From contig JBBDYD010000079.1 of assembly GCA_040901865.1 (NCBI GenBank), positions 1 through 35,640 on the forward strand: DNA of 35,640 bases, given 5' to 3'. The notes beneath the pieces are model-generated. The model searched no databases. It saw only the letters and a program-made list of their open reading frames with translations, and had not been told where the DNA came from. This DNA comes from JBBDYD01 sp040901865 (GTDB lineage Bacteria; Bacteroidota; Ignavibacteria; UBA10030). Both the position numbers and the translations under genes were made by a program. Below, in pieces: positions 1 through 7,792 of the stretch; positions within the stretch are counted from its first letter, which is position 1, and each line of letters begins with the position of its first letter.

Positions 1-878
1 ACCACGGGCTGGCGGAAGAGTTCATCGCGAATCCCTGCAAGGTTACTCGCCGTTTCGCCAAGCATGTTCTCCCAGAACGAGCGCCGTTTGTGTTCTTTGA
101 CAACTCTCGGTTTTCCTTCGATTCCTCCAAGTTCACCCGCAAGCGCAATCGCATCTTCAAAGGTCCCGAGGGTATCCACAAAGCCCCATTCGACTGCCTG
201 GCGACCCGTGAAGACACGCCCATCGGCGTATTTCAGCACATGGGTCCGCTTGAGGTTCCGCTCTTTCACCACCACATCGACAAACTGATCATATACGTCT
301 GCAAGAAGCTGGTCGAAGAATTGCTTGTCCGTCTCAGACGGAGGGCGAAACGGAGACCCGGCGTCCTTCAGCTTTCCGGTTTTGTATGTCGCGGCATCGA
401 TGCCGATCTTGTCAAGAAGTTCTTCTGCGTGAAGATATTGAAAAATGACCCCGATGCTTCCGGTCAGCGTGCCCGGATTTGCAACAATCGTTGAAGCCCC
501 GCATGATACATAGTACCCGCCACTTGCAGCAACGGCGCCCATGGAAACTACAACCGGTTTCCCGGATTCCCGGGTCTTCTTCACTTCTTCATAGATTTCC
601 TGACTTGCTGCAACGCCCCCGCCAGGAGACTCAACGCGGAACACTATTGCCCTCACTGATTTGTTGTCCCGGTATTTTTTAAACTGTCGGACCACTTCTT
701 CGGAACTCAGAATCGGCTCTTTGAGATCGACCACGGCAACTTTTTCCCCTGATGTTGAGCCCGACTCGTCGTAATCCCTGTCAGGAAACAAAGTTAGGAC
801 GATTAGAAGAAAAAAAATTGAACCAAGACCGATTAAGCCTGCAATTATTCCCAAAACCCATTTCGCAGATGTGGACAT
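1..878 (-). CDS. sppA: Signal peptide peptidase SppA, S49 family (3' end cut by window edge)
   Basis: Membrane-bound serine protease that degrades cleaved signal peptides; the active site faces the periplasm. The 292 visible residues start at ATG 878 and open with a hydrophobic anchor (about residues 7-31). The S49 catalytic pair is visible: Ser119 in AVAASGGYY and Lys171 in TGKLKDAGSP, preceded by the VESPGGG motif at about 82-88. Single-domain bacterial SppA is about 300 residues, so only a short C-terminal tail is missing. A consensus sigma70 promoter lies 35 nt upstream of the ATG, so the gene is probably transcribed separately from eda/kdgK. Product is confident; the exact C-terminus is outside the window. 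Confidence 0.93.
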   Translation of the reverse strand, partial: MSTSAKWVLGIIAGLIGLGSIFFLLIVLTLFPDRDYDESGSTSGEKVAVVDLKEPILSSEEVVRQFKKYRDNKSVRAIVFRVESPGGGVAASQEIYEEVKKTRESGKPVVVSMGAVAASGGYYVSCGASTIVANPGTLTGSIGVIFQYLHAEELLDKIGIDAATYKTGKLKDAGSPFRPPSETDKQFFDQLLADVYDQFVDVVVKERNLKRTHVLKYADGRVFTGRQAVEWGFVDTLGTFEDAIALAGELGGIEGKPRVVKEHKRRSFWENMLGETASNLAGIRDELFRQPV

Positions 879-919
879 TTGGCGGGTGGACGTCGGTGTA
901 AGTTATTGATATTCCATGA

Positions 920-948
920 ATTATAAGAAATGGTCTGGGGAATGTCAA
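920..948 (-). promoter_or_regulatory. Perfect-consensus sigma70 promoter of sppA
   Basis: On the minus strand TTGACA (943-948) is followed after exactly 17 bp by TATAAT (920-925); both hexamers match consensus at 6 of 6 positions. The expected start of transcription is near 913, giving a leader of about 35 nt before the ATG at 878. This is the strongest promoter I see in the window. Confidence 0.85.
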
Positions 949-971
949 TGGCAAGGGTGGAGCCGGGATGG

Positions 972-1101
972 TGAAGCGTTAAGGGTGAAGGGTGAAGAGT
1001 GGTAGAAATAACAGAAAAAACGGGGGTTGAGACAATGGAAAGCCAAAGAAAATGGAATCAAAGCCAGCCCAAGGACAATTCCATGATTCCATCATTCCAC
1101 C
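972..1101. repeat. Short-period repeat island between sppA and eda
   Basis: The 239-bp spacer holds no gene. It contains three heptamers of the AGGGTGA/AGAGTGG type (982-1002, with GTGAAGC just before) and three octamers ATTCCATG, ATTCCATC, ATTCCACC (1078-1101). A facing copy ATGGAATC (1052-1059) can pair with GATTCCAT (1085-1092) as an 8-bp stem. The same word families recur at 13521-13741, 20843-20877 and 16385-16474. Confidence 0.6.
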
Positions 1102-1117
1102 ATCTGTAGAAACCCAG

Positions 1118-1762
1118 CTACTTTCTTGCTTCCTTGAAATTCTTAACCATCCGGCGTGCACGCTCCGTCAGGATCTCGTATTTCTCCTCCTCGATCGCTT
1201 TTTTATCAAGCAAATCGCTTCCGATCCCCACGGCGACCGCCCCTGCTTTCACCCAATCGCCAACATTGTCGATTGTCACTCCTCCCGTTGGCATCATGCG
1301 AATATCAGGGAAGGGGCCTGCGATATCTTTAAAGTACTTTGGCCCCAACGAAGTGGCAGGAAACACTTTGATAATATCGGCCCCGGCTTTCCATGCCGTG
1401 AATATTTCGGTCGGAGTGAAGCATCCCGGCATGACAACAGCCTGTCGTTCACGGCATCTCGCGATGATTCCTTCCCGCAATATCGGCCCGACGACGAACT
1501 TTGCTCCTGCGTCCATGACAGCGTCCGCAGTTTTCTCATCTGTCACCGTCCCGGCCCCGACAAGCACGTCCGAAGGAACGGTTTTCGAAACTTCCCGGAT
1601 GATCTCGACGGCCCCCGGAACCGTCATCGTTATCTCGATGCACTTCACTCCTCCGACCCGGATGGCCTCAATCACCTTGAGAAGCTTTGCCGGATCCTTC
1701 ATTCGAATGACGGCAACAACACCGTTGGTAAGGATAGATTGCAGGGTTTCGTTGTGGTTCAT
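1118..1762 (-). CDS. eda: KDPG / 4-hydroxy-2-oxoglutarate aldolase (Eda family)
   Basis: Class I aldolase that splits 2-keto-3-deoxy-6-phosphogluconate into pyruvate and glyceraldehyde-3-phosphate. The 214-residue length is normal. The Schiff-base lysine is Lys132 in ADIIKVFPA; Glu43 (CIEIT), the GAGTV motif (69-73) and the PTGG phosphate loop (158-161) are present. Start ATG 1762 has an AAGGGG ribosome-binding site. It lies 80 bp downstream of kdgK, which makes the substrate for a KDPG aldolase, so the two form a short 2-keto-3-deoxygluconate branch. The spacer to kdgK is a strong inverted repeat that could set their relative expression. Action on 2-keto-4-hydroxyglutarate is also possible in this family. 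Confidence 0.93.
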   Translation of the reverse strand: MNHNETLQSILTNGVVAVIRMKDPAKLLKVIEAIRVGGVKCIEITMTVPGAVEIIREVSKTVPSDVLVGAGTVTDEKTADAVMDAGAKFVVGPILREGIIARCRERQAVVMPGCFTPTEIFTAWKAGADIIKVFPATSLGPKYFKDIAGPFPDIRMMPTGGVTIDNVGDWVKAGAVAVGIGSDLLDKKAIEEEKYEILTERARRMVKNFKEARK

Positions 1763-1780
1763 TGTTACCCCTTGCTGGTA

Positions 1781-1836
1781 AGACCCCCGGAATCTTCCTC
1801 AGCTAATTCGTTGGTAGATTCCGGGGGTCTACCAAC
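1781..1836. repeat. Nested inverted repeats between kdgK and eda
   Basis: A 15-bp perfect inverted repeat has arms AGACCCCCGGAATCT (1781-1795) and AGATTCCGGGGGTCT (1816-1830) with a 20-nt loop. The right arm also sits inside a second perfect stem, GTTGGTAGA (1810-1818) with TCTACCAAC (1828-1836), loop 9 nt. The two hairpins share bases and exclude each other. No T-run follows, so it is not a simple intrinsic terminator. Confidence 0.8.
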
Positions 1837-1842
1837 AATTGA

Positions 1843-2928
1843 CTACCTTTTAATTCTCGCAGATCCCCCACCCATTACGTGTTTCACTTCCTCCATCGTC
1901 ACCATGCTCGTGTCGCCACGTGTCGATTGAAGGAGGGCCCCATGCGCCGTCCCAAGTTCCACGCATTCCTGAGGTGTCATTCCGTGCAGCAGCCCGTAGA
2001 CAAACCCGCTGCAGAATCCATCACCTCCACCCACCCGATCCTCAACCTCCAATCCGTTATACTTCCTCGATTCGTAAAACGTTCCGTCGTAGTACATGAT
2101 GGCCGACCAATTGTTCACCAGACCCGACACTACTTCTCTAAGGGTTGTTCCGACCGCCTTGACGTTCGGATAAGTCTTGACCACCTTTGCCACCATCTTC
2201 TTGTACCCCTCAATTGGCAGGGATCGTAAATGCTCATCCGATCCCTCCACTTCAAATCCCAATACCTTTTGAAAATCTTCCTCATTTCCGATCAGCACGT
2301 CCACAAAAGGCATGAGTGTTTTCGTCACTTCAATCGCTTTCTTACTGGACCAGAGTTTGCTCCGGAAGTTCAAATCGTAACTCACGATGGTCCCGCTGTC
2401 ATGGGCCGCTTTCATCGATTCAACTGCAACGGCCGCGCAGGATTCGCTCAGGGCCGTAAAAATCCCTCCCGTATGAAACCATCGTGTACCGCGTTTGCCG
2501 AAGATTTTCTTCCAATCAACCTCACCCGACTTCATGTGGGCAATGGCCGTATGCCCCCGGTCGTACATCGTCACGCTCGCACGAACGCCGATCCCTACTT
2601 CTGTAAAATTCAAACCGATCCTGTCGGCCCTTCCACTTCCGTCGTACGGCACCCAGATCACTTCGCTGAGGTCCATTCCGCCGGCCCTGGCATGATTCCG
2701 AATGAAGGCGCCGAGGGGATTTTCAACAAGACGCGAGACCCAGCTCGTGCGGAGGCCATACCTGGCCAGGGCATACGTGACGTTATACTCGCCGCCTCCG
2801 GCGTAGGCTTCAAAGACCGGAGTCAATTCTATACGCTGATGACCGGGCGGACTTAGCCGGATCATGCATTCGCCAAGAGAGACGACGTCGAATTCGCAAT
2901 CGGAAGATGAGCGGAGCGTTATTGGCAT
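1843..2928 (-). CDS. kdgK: 2-keto-3-deoxygluconate kinase-like PfkB sugar kinase
   Basis: PfkB/ribokinase-family kinase, 361 residues, probably phosphorylating 2-keto-3-deoxygluconate to KDPG. The C-terminal signature VGGGDGFCSGF carries the catalytic base Asp303; the N-terminal substrate region has GGGEYNVTYALARYG (44-58). Assignment to KDG rather than fructose or ribose rests mainly on the downstream KDPG aldolase and on overall resemblance to KdgK. The family usually has GAGD, here GGGD, a tolerated variant. Start ATG 2928 lacks a clear Shine-Dalgarno sequence. The leader region directly abuts the heptamer island at 2954-2981. Confidence 0.82.
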   Translation of the reverse strand: MPITLRSSSDCEFDVVSLGECMIRLSPPGHQRIELTPVFEAYAGGGEYNVTYALARYGLRTSWVSRLVENPLGAFIRNHARAGGMDLSEVIWVPYDGSGRADRIGLNFTEVGIGVRASVTMYDRGHTAIAHMKSGEVDWKKIFGKRGTRWFHTGGIFTALSESCAAVAVESMKAAHDSGTIVSYDLNFRSKLWSSKKAIEVTKTLMPFVDVLIGNEEDFQKVLGFEVEGSDEHLRSLPIEGYKKMVAKVVKTYPNVKAVGTTLREVVSGLVNNWSAIMYYDGTFYESRKYNGLEVEDRVGGGDGFCSGFVYGLLHGMTPQECVELGTAHGALLQSTRGDTSMVTMEEVKHVMGGGSARIKR

Positions 2929-2953
2929 TTGTGAATCCCGTGAGTTACTGAGA

Positions 2954-2982
2954 GTGAAATGTGAAAGGTGAAAAGTGAAATG
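2954..2982. repeat. Heptamer island, left arm of an inverted repeat
   Basis: Four consecutive heptamers of form GTGAAAn (T, G, A, T) occupy 2954-2981. The segment AGGTGAAAAGTGAAATG (2966-2982) is a perfect 17-bp inverted copy of 3521-3537. It ends 8 bp before the stop codon of the four-helix-bundle gene. Confidence 0.85.
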
Positions 2983-2990
2983 CTGTCAAA

Positions 2991-3346
2991 CTAGATTTTC
3001 GAGATGCTACGAATGAGTCCGCTGAGCAGCTTTTCCACGTCTGTCTGCAATTGCCCAACTCGAAAGCCGTCATCTATCGCCAGAAATGATAGACGTTCGG
3101 AGATTTCCAGTTGTGCGTCAATTTCGCTCAACGATCCTTGAGCAATATTGAGAAAATGTAACTTATCCTTGTTTGTTCGTCGAGTCAAACCCTCCGAGAT
3201 ATTCGATGGAACCGAAACTGCCGCTCGCCTCAACTGTGATTTCAAACCGAATTCTTCTTCCTTCGGGAAATAACCTGTATCAGAACGACAAAATCGATGA
3301 CTTTTTTCCAGAGATCCAGTTTTTTGTGCGGCTTTTCGCGTATCAT
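2991..3346 (-). pseudogene. Four-helix-bundle protein (23S rRNA IVS-type family), frameshifted
   Basis: The C-terminal frame reads FPKEEEFGLKSQLRRAAVSV followed by PSNISEG, a hallmark of the small four-helix-bundle family also known from 23S rRNA intervening sequences. The expected N-terminus starts in a different frame at ATG 3346, after a GGGGG ribosome-binding site: MIREKPHKKLDLWKKVIDFV and VLI, and then runs to a stop at 3242. The frames change between about 3270 and 3280, where only 8 nt separate VLI from FPK. This is either a real inactivating indel or an assembly error. The locus is bounded by inverted GTGAAA-type heptamer islands (2966-2982 and 3521-3537). The family's function is unknown. 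Confidence 0.78.
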
Positions 3347-3380
3347 GGCACCCCCCATAAAAGATAGTTAGATGTAAGAA

Positions 3381-3552
3381 GTGAAACGTGAAATGATGTG
3401 CAGCAACAACATTCATGATGAACAACAAACGCGAAATCATTCACATTACATAAACAAGCTTAACAACATCTCACATTTCACATCTCACCTTTCACCTGTT
3501 CATCAACATTTCACATCTCACATTTCACTTTTCACCTGCTGATGAACCATCA
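3381..3552. repeat. Heptamer island, right side of the four-helix-bundle locus
   Basis: Two direct units GTGAAAC/GTGAAAT (3381-3394) are followed by two inverted blocks of four heptamers: ATCTCAC, ATTTCAC, ATCTCAC, CTTTCAC (3468-3495) and ATTTCAC, ATCTCAC, ATTTCAC, TTTTCAC (3508-3535). CATTTCACTTTTCACCT (3521-3537) is the perfect inverted partner of 2966-2982. A small perfect hairpin CTGATG-AAC-CATCAG (3538-3552) overlaps the end of the symporter gene. No gene is seen in 3347-3549. Confidence 0.82.
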
Positions 3553-5313
3553 GCCCGTGAAATAAAGATATGCAGCCAGTATTAAAACGAGTACCAACGA
3601 TGAATTGATGACGTCCCACTTGTTCCAACTCGATCGTGATTCTGTACGATGATCTTCCGACAAGGTTCCGAAAGTAAGATCGCGAAGTCGCTCCACTGCG
3701 GGTGCCTCTGTTGCATAACTTACTGCAATCATGACCGCGACGGAAACGACGAAGATAAACAGACTGTAGTATTGGAAATATGTGTTGTTGACGATCCAGA
3801 AAAGGGATCCTTCGGCATATCCGTTTTCGAATCCGGATAATTGGAGTGCGATCGGTGTATCCACCAGCAATCGGAATAATCCGAGAATGAATCCGACAAT
3901 CAAAGCTGACAGACACCCTTTGGCATTGAGGCGCTTCATGAACACGCCGAAGAAAAACACGACGAAGATGGGCGGCGCGAGGTATCCCTGCACGCCCTGC
4001 AGATAATCATAGAGTCCCCTTCCACCCTTGATCACAGGGATCCACAGAAGGCCGATGAGGACGAGTACCATGGTGGCAATCCGGCCGATCCAAACGAGCT
4101 GCTGCTGAGTTGCGTTCGGGCGAAATTTCTGGTAGAAGTCGATCGTGAACAGCGTAGAAGACGCATTGAATGCTCCGGCGAGAGAACTCATGAGGGCAGC
4201 TAGCAGTCCTGCGACCACAAGCCCGCGCAGTCCCGCGGGCATGACGTACTGGACCATCATTGGAAATGCCCCTTGAGCCTGCAACGCACTCACATTGCCT
4301 TCCGCATCCGTCAATCCGGACAGTCCCGGCACAGTTCCCGTTTTCGCAAGTGCGAGCCAGATCATTCCGGGAACGATGAAAATGAACACGGGCAGAAGCT
4401 TAAGAAACGCCGCAAAGATCGTTCCGCGTCTCGCATGTCTTTCATTTGCCGCCCCAAGGGCACGCTGAACGATATACTGATCCGTTGTCCAGTACCATAA
4501 TCCGATGATCGGCGCACAGAGCAACATTCCGAGCCAGGGATAATTCCCGTTGAAGTACCATGCGATCCGCGTCGTTTCCTTCACCGGCTCCCAGGTGCCG
4601 GTCATTCCGTCCGGGACCAGCGGTTTCCAAAGATTGAACATCTCGGGTCCGAGGACTATCCGCAGTTCGGACCACCCGCCGAGTTTCTGCAGGCCGAAAT
4701 ATGTCAGCAGGACGGATCCGAGGATCAGAATGAATGTTTGAACCGCTTCTGTATAGGCGACCGCACGCATGCCACCCAATACGGTGTAAAGCCCGGTCAG
4801 GATGATCACCGCAACGGAGCCGACCCAGAAACTGTCAAAGACCACCGAGCCGATGCTCACATAGAGTTCGGGAAGCAGGGTGCTGAAGACGATCCCGCCG
4901 GCAAAGATGCCGACGGCGATCTTGGTGAGAACATAGGCGACAAGTGAGATCAGTGAAAGAACCCAGCGGGCAGTGGGAGAGTACCGCCGTTCGAGGAATT
5001 CCGGCATGGTGAATACTTTTGAACGGAGGTAGAACGGAACCATCACCCAGCCGAGAACAAGCAAGCACCAGGCGTGAAGTTCGTAATGGGCAAGGGCAAC
5101 GCCGCTCGTGGCTCCAGCCCCGGCGAGGCCCACAAGGTGCTCCGATCCGATGTTGGATGCAAAAATCGAGGCGCCCACGACCCACCAGCCGAGGTCCCTC
5201 CCTGCAAGGAAGTAATCGTCCGTCGTGTCCTTCCCTTTTCTGATCACCCACCATGCAAGGACGAGTAAACCCGCAAAGTAACATCCTATGACCAGCCAAT
5301 CCCATGACGCCAT
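3550..5313 (-). CDS. Sodium:solute symporter (SSS / SGLT family)
   Basis: Inner-membrane Na+-coupled transporter of 587 residues with many hydrophobic segments, 13-14 as usual for SGLT-type members. The N-terminus MASWDWLVIGCYFAGLLVLA and the conserved GRDLGWWVVGASIFASNIG with GSEHLVGLAG (about 43-70) are characteristic of sugar-type SSS proteins. I chose ATG 5313 because GGAGG lies 5 nt upstream; an upstream in-frame TTG at 5334 has no such site. It follows the deoxyhexose operon after a palindrome-rich spacer, so L-fucose or L-rhamnose is the likely cargo, but the substrate cannot be read from sequence and a uronate for kdgK/eda is also possible. Confidence 0.9.
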   Translation of the reverse strand: MASWDWLVIGCYFAGLLVLAWWVIRKGKDTTDDYFLAGRDLGWWVVGASIFASNIGSEHLVGLAGAGATSGVALAHYELHAWCLLVLGWVMVPFYLRSKVFTMPEFLERRYSPTARWVLSLISLVAYVLTKIAVGIFAGGIVFSTLLPELYVSIGSVVFDSFWVGSVAVIILTGLYTVLGGMRAVAYTEAVQTFILILGSVLLTYFGLQKLGGWSELRIVLGPEMFNLWKPLVPDGMTGTWEPVKETTRIAWYFNGNYPWLGMLLCAPIIGLWYWTTDQYIVQRALGAANERHARRGTIFAAFLKLLPVFIFIVPGMIWLALAKTGTVPGLSGLTDAEGNVSALQAQGAFPMMVQYVMPAGLRGLVVAGLLAALMSSLAGAFNASSTLFTIDFYQKFRPNATQQQLVWIGRIATMVLVLIGLLWIPVIKGGRGLYDYLQGVQGYLAPPIFVVFFFGVFMKRLNAKGCLSALIVGFILGLFRLLVDTPIALQLSGFENGYAEGSLFWIVNNTYFQYYSLFIFVVSVAVMIAVSYATEAPAVERLRDLTFGTLSEDHRTESRSSWNKWDVINSSLVLVLILAAYLYFTG

Positions 5314-5378
5314 GATGGCCTCCAATTTGTTCAAAAATCAATTCAAACGAATCGAAATTCCCCATAATTGCGGCCTAT

Positions 5379-5529
5379 CTACGATTCGACGAATCGTAGA
5401 TTCGTAGAACGGCTCTACGAGCCGTAGGCTCGTAGAGATTGCGAATTGCGCGCTTTTTGTTCCGCTTTCCAGAATCCCGCTCATGGCGGAATCCAAAAGC
5501 GGGACGTCCCGCCGTTTTTGGGCGGGACG
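5379..5529. repeat. Cluster of perfect palindromes in the spacer upstream of the symporter gene
   Basis: Four perfect hairpins occur in 151 bp. (1) 5379-5399: 10-bp arms CTACGATTCG/CGAATCGTAG around one A. (2) 5413-5437: 11-bp arms CTCTACGAGCC/GGCTCGTAGAG, loop GTA; an alternative 7-bp hairpin ACGGCTC-TAC-GAGCCGT (5409-5425) uses the same GAGCC. (3) 5499-5512: GCGGGACGTCCCGC. (4) 5505-5529: CGTCCCGCC/GGCGGGACG, loop 7. Hairpins 3 and 4 share bases. No gene is seen in 5314-5602. Confidence 0.85.
5472..5505. repeat. Dispersed GC-rich element, copy 1
   Basis: GAATCCCGCT, then GGCGGAATCC, then AGCGGGAC in this order and spacing match the copy at 10591-10628 in the same orientation, differing only in short A/T-rich linkers. 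Both copies lie between genes of the deoxyhexose operon. Confidence 0.75.
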
Positions 5530-5602
5530 GATTTCGGACTGCGAGCACGGTTACTCAAGAACCCATTGCGCTGTCTACGATTTTCCATTCACTGTAAACC
5601 GC

Positions 5603-7792
5603 CTATCGGAGAAAAGCTTCCTGCAATCCGCCGTCCACAGGGATGATCTGACCCGTGGTCTTCCCAAGACGGTTGCCGATCAGCAGAAAGATCGCCTCCG
5701 CCTGATCTGCCGTAGTCACTGGCTTCCGCGTCAGGGAACGTTCTGCATAAAACTGTGCGAGTTTTTCTCTTAGCACATCGTCCGAGTCATTCTCCGAGAA
5801 AGGAATGGAGTATTTCTGCAATGAGGCGATGGTGCGGTTGCGGGGGAACATCAGGCTTCCTTCTATGACGGTGGCGGGAGCAACGCCGTTCACACGCACA
5901 AGCGGAGCGAGTTCGACAGCCAATTCGCGCACGAGGTGATTCGCAGCGGCTTTGCTGGTATCGTAGGCAATGCTTCCTTTTTTTGCCACTACGGCATTCA
6001 CACTCGTTGTGAGTACCACGCTTGCATCGAGGTTTTGTGCGCGCCAGATGGAACCTGCCTCTTGCACACACATATAAGCCCCGGTCACGTTGATCGCGTA
6101 GGTCAGCGGCCACTGATCATCCGGTATTGCCCCGTTGGAATCCGGCGGCACAAAAATTCCGGCTGTCACCGCCAACGCATCGAGGCCTCCAAAGGCAAGC
6201 ACTGTCTCTTCGTACATTCCACGGATACTTGCCCGCGAAGTGATATCGGATTTTACCCCGATGACGGATCCGCATCGCGAGATTCCACTCCCGGCCACAC
6301 CGAGCCCCGGGCCGAGAATCGCTTCGATTTCCGCCGCTGTTGCCCTGGCTGATGCCTCGCTCACGTCCGCTGTCACAAGATGGGCGCCTTCCTTTGACAA
6401 CCGCTGTGCCGCTTGCTTGCCGATGCCGCTCCCGGCTCCCACAACGCAGATGATCCTGCGTGCGAGCTCTTTCTCCGGAGGCATGCGTTTCAGCTTCGCT
6501 TCTTCCAGAAGCCAGTATTCAATGTCAAACGCCTCCTGTTGGGGCAACGCGACATACTCGTCGATCGCTTCCGCCCCTTTCATAACGTCGATCGCGCAGG
6601 TATAGAATTCCGCTGTCACCCTCGACTCACTCTTGTCTTTCCCCCACGCAATCATTCCAAGTCCAGGCACAAGGATCACCGTCGGGTTGGCATCACGCAT
6701 TGCCGGCGAATCGGTATGCTTGCGGGCATTGTAATAGGCCGCATAATCCTTCCGGTATTGAATAAGTCCCGCGTCGATCGTTTTCTTCAGTGTTTCCGCC
6801 GATTCCTTCTGCGGGTTCCAATCGACATACAATGGTTTGATTTTCGTCCGCAAGAAATGGTCTGGACAGGAAGTGCCCAATTCCGCAAGCCACGGGGCAT
6901 CGGCACTATTGACGAACTGAAGCGTGGGATCGTCGTCCTGTATCGTGCCAATGAATCTACGTTCCTTGCTCACCCTTCCCCTCAGCCACGGCAGAAGTTC
7001 CACAAAAACCTGGCGGCGCTGTTGCGGATCAAGTGAGCGGAATTTCTCACCGCCAAATGTTTTCGCTCCCCGATCATGCTTTGCAATAAACTGCGATGCC
7101 TTTTCGATGAGGTCGAGAGTCAGTTCATAGCATTCCTTGTCGTCATTTGCCCAGTTGATAAGGCCATGTTGACCCAGCACCACACCCTTGGCCTTTGGAT
7201 GCCGGGCACACAGGTCCTGTAGAATCAGTCCCAGATCGAATCCGGGCCTTTGCCAGGGAGTCCAGAGGACTTCATCGCCGTAGATTTCCTGCGTGAGCTT
7301 CTTCGCGTTTTTTGCTGCGGCAACGGCAATGGCCGCATTCGGATGCATGTGATCAACGTGCTTGTACGGAATAAAGGAATGAAGGGGGGTGTCGATTGAA
7401 GGAGCGCGTGGATTCAAGTTAAACGTACAGTGGCTGTACATTGCAACCATGGAATCCTCGGCATCAGTCTTGGGTCCGCGGGTTGTGTGCTTCCGATAGT
7501 TTTCCTGCAGTCCCATGAGGCGGGATTGGTACAACGAAGAGAAATTCTCTTTCTTCGATGTCCGCAAATCACCCCCCGATCCTTTGACCCAGAGGATTTC
7601 AACTGATTCACCCGTGAGCGGATCCTTCTCGGTGATCTTGGACGATGTATTGCCGCCGCCGGTATTCGTTATTCTTTGATCGGATCCGAGGGCATTGGAA
7701 CGATAGACCAGTCTGGCAAGGGGATCCAGGTTCTTCACCGCATTGTCATCCCAGCGATAGTGAACGGAGGAATACTGCTTACTTGTTGTCAT
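5603..7792 (-). CDS. Bifunctional rhamnulose-1-phosphate aldolase / lactaldehyde dehydrogenase (RhaD-SDR fusion)
   Basis: A 729-residue two-domain enzyme. The N-terminal class II aldolase/adducin domain (about 1-440) has the metal-binding HVDHMHPN cluster and GQHGLINW, and should split L-rhamnulose-1-P (or L-fuculose-1-P) into DHAP and L-lactaldehyde. The C-terminal short-chain dehydrogenase (about 470-729) has VVGAGSGIGK for NAD binding and the YDTSK catalytic motif, and should oxidise lactaldehyde to lactate, as in the RhaEW-type fusion. I placed the start at ATG 7792, which overlaps the larA-like stop as ATGA; a further 73 codons upstream are open but read nonsense across the larA gene. 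Domain assignment is firm; sugar stereochemistry is inferred from neighbours. Confidence 0.9.
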   Translation of the reverse strand: MTTSKQYSSVHYRWDDNAVKNLDPLARLVYRSNALGSDQRITNTGGGNTSSKITEKDPLTGESVEILWVKGSGGDLRTSKKENFSSLYQSRLMGLQENYRKHTTRGPKTDAEDSMVAMYSHCTFNLNPRAPSIDTPLHSFIPYKHVDHMHPNAAIAVAAAKNAKKLTQEIYGDEVLWTPWQRPGFDLGLILQDLCARHPKAKGVVLGQHGLINWANDDKECYELTLDLIEKASQFIAKHDRGAKTFGGEKFRSLDPQQRRQVFVELLPWLRGRVSKERRFIGTIQDDDPTLQFVNSADAPWLAELGTSCPDHFLRTKIKPLYVDWNPQKESAETLKKTIDAGLIQYRKDYAAYYNARKHTDSPAMRDANPTVILVPGLGMIAWGKDKSESRVTAEFYTCAIDVMKGAEAIDEYVALPQQEAFDIEYWLLEEAKLKRMPPEKELARRIICVVGAGSGIGKQAAQRLSKEGAHLVTADVSEASARATAAEIEAILGPGLGVAGSGISRCGSVIGVKSDITSRASIRGMYEETVLAFGGLDALAVTAGIFVPPDSNGAIPDDQWPLTYAINVTGAYMCVQEAGSIWRAQNLDASVVLTTSVNAVVAKKGSIAYDTSKAAANHLVRELAVELAPLVRVNGVAPATVIEGSLMFPRNRTIASLQKYSIPFSENDSDDVLREKLAQFYAERSLTRKPVTTADQAEAIFLLIGNRLGKTTGQIIPVDGGLQEAFLR

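Noticed and set aside
1052..1930. A 292-codon plus-strand open frame over eda and the end of kdgK
   Set aside because: It is antisense to two clearly conserved enzymes and has no recognisable domain. The same holds for other plus-strand frames in the window.
5505..5529. Intrinsic terminator after the aldolase/dehydrogenase gene
   Set aside because: The hairpin is strong, but no T-run follows it on either strand; the five T's are in the loop.
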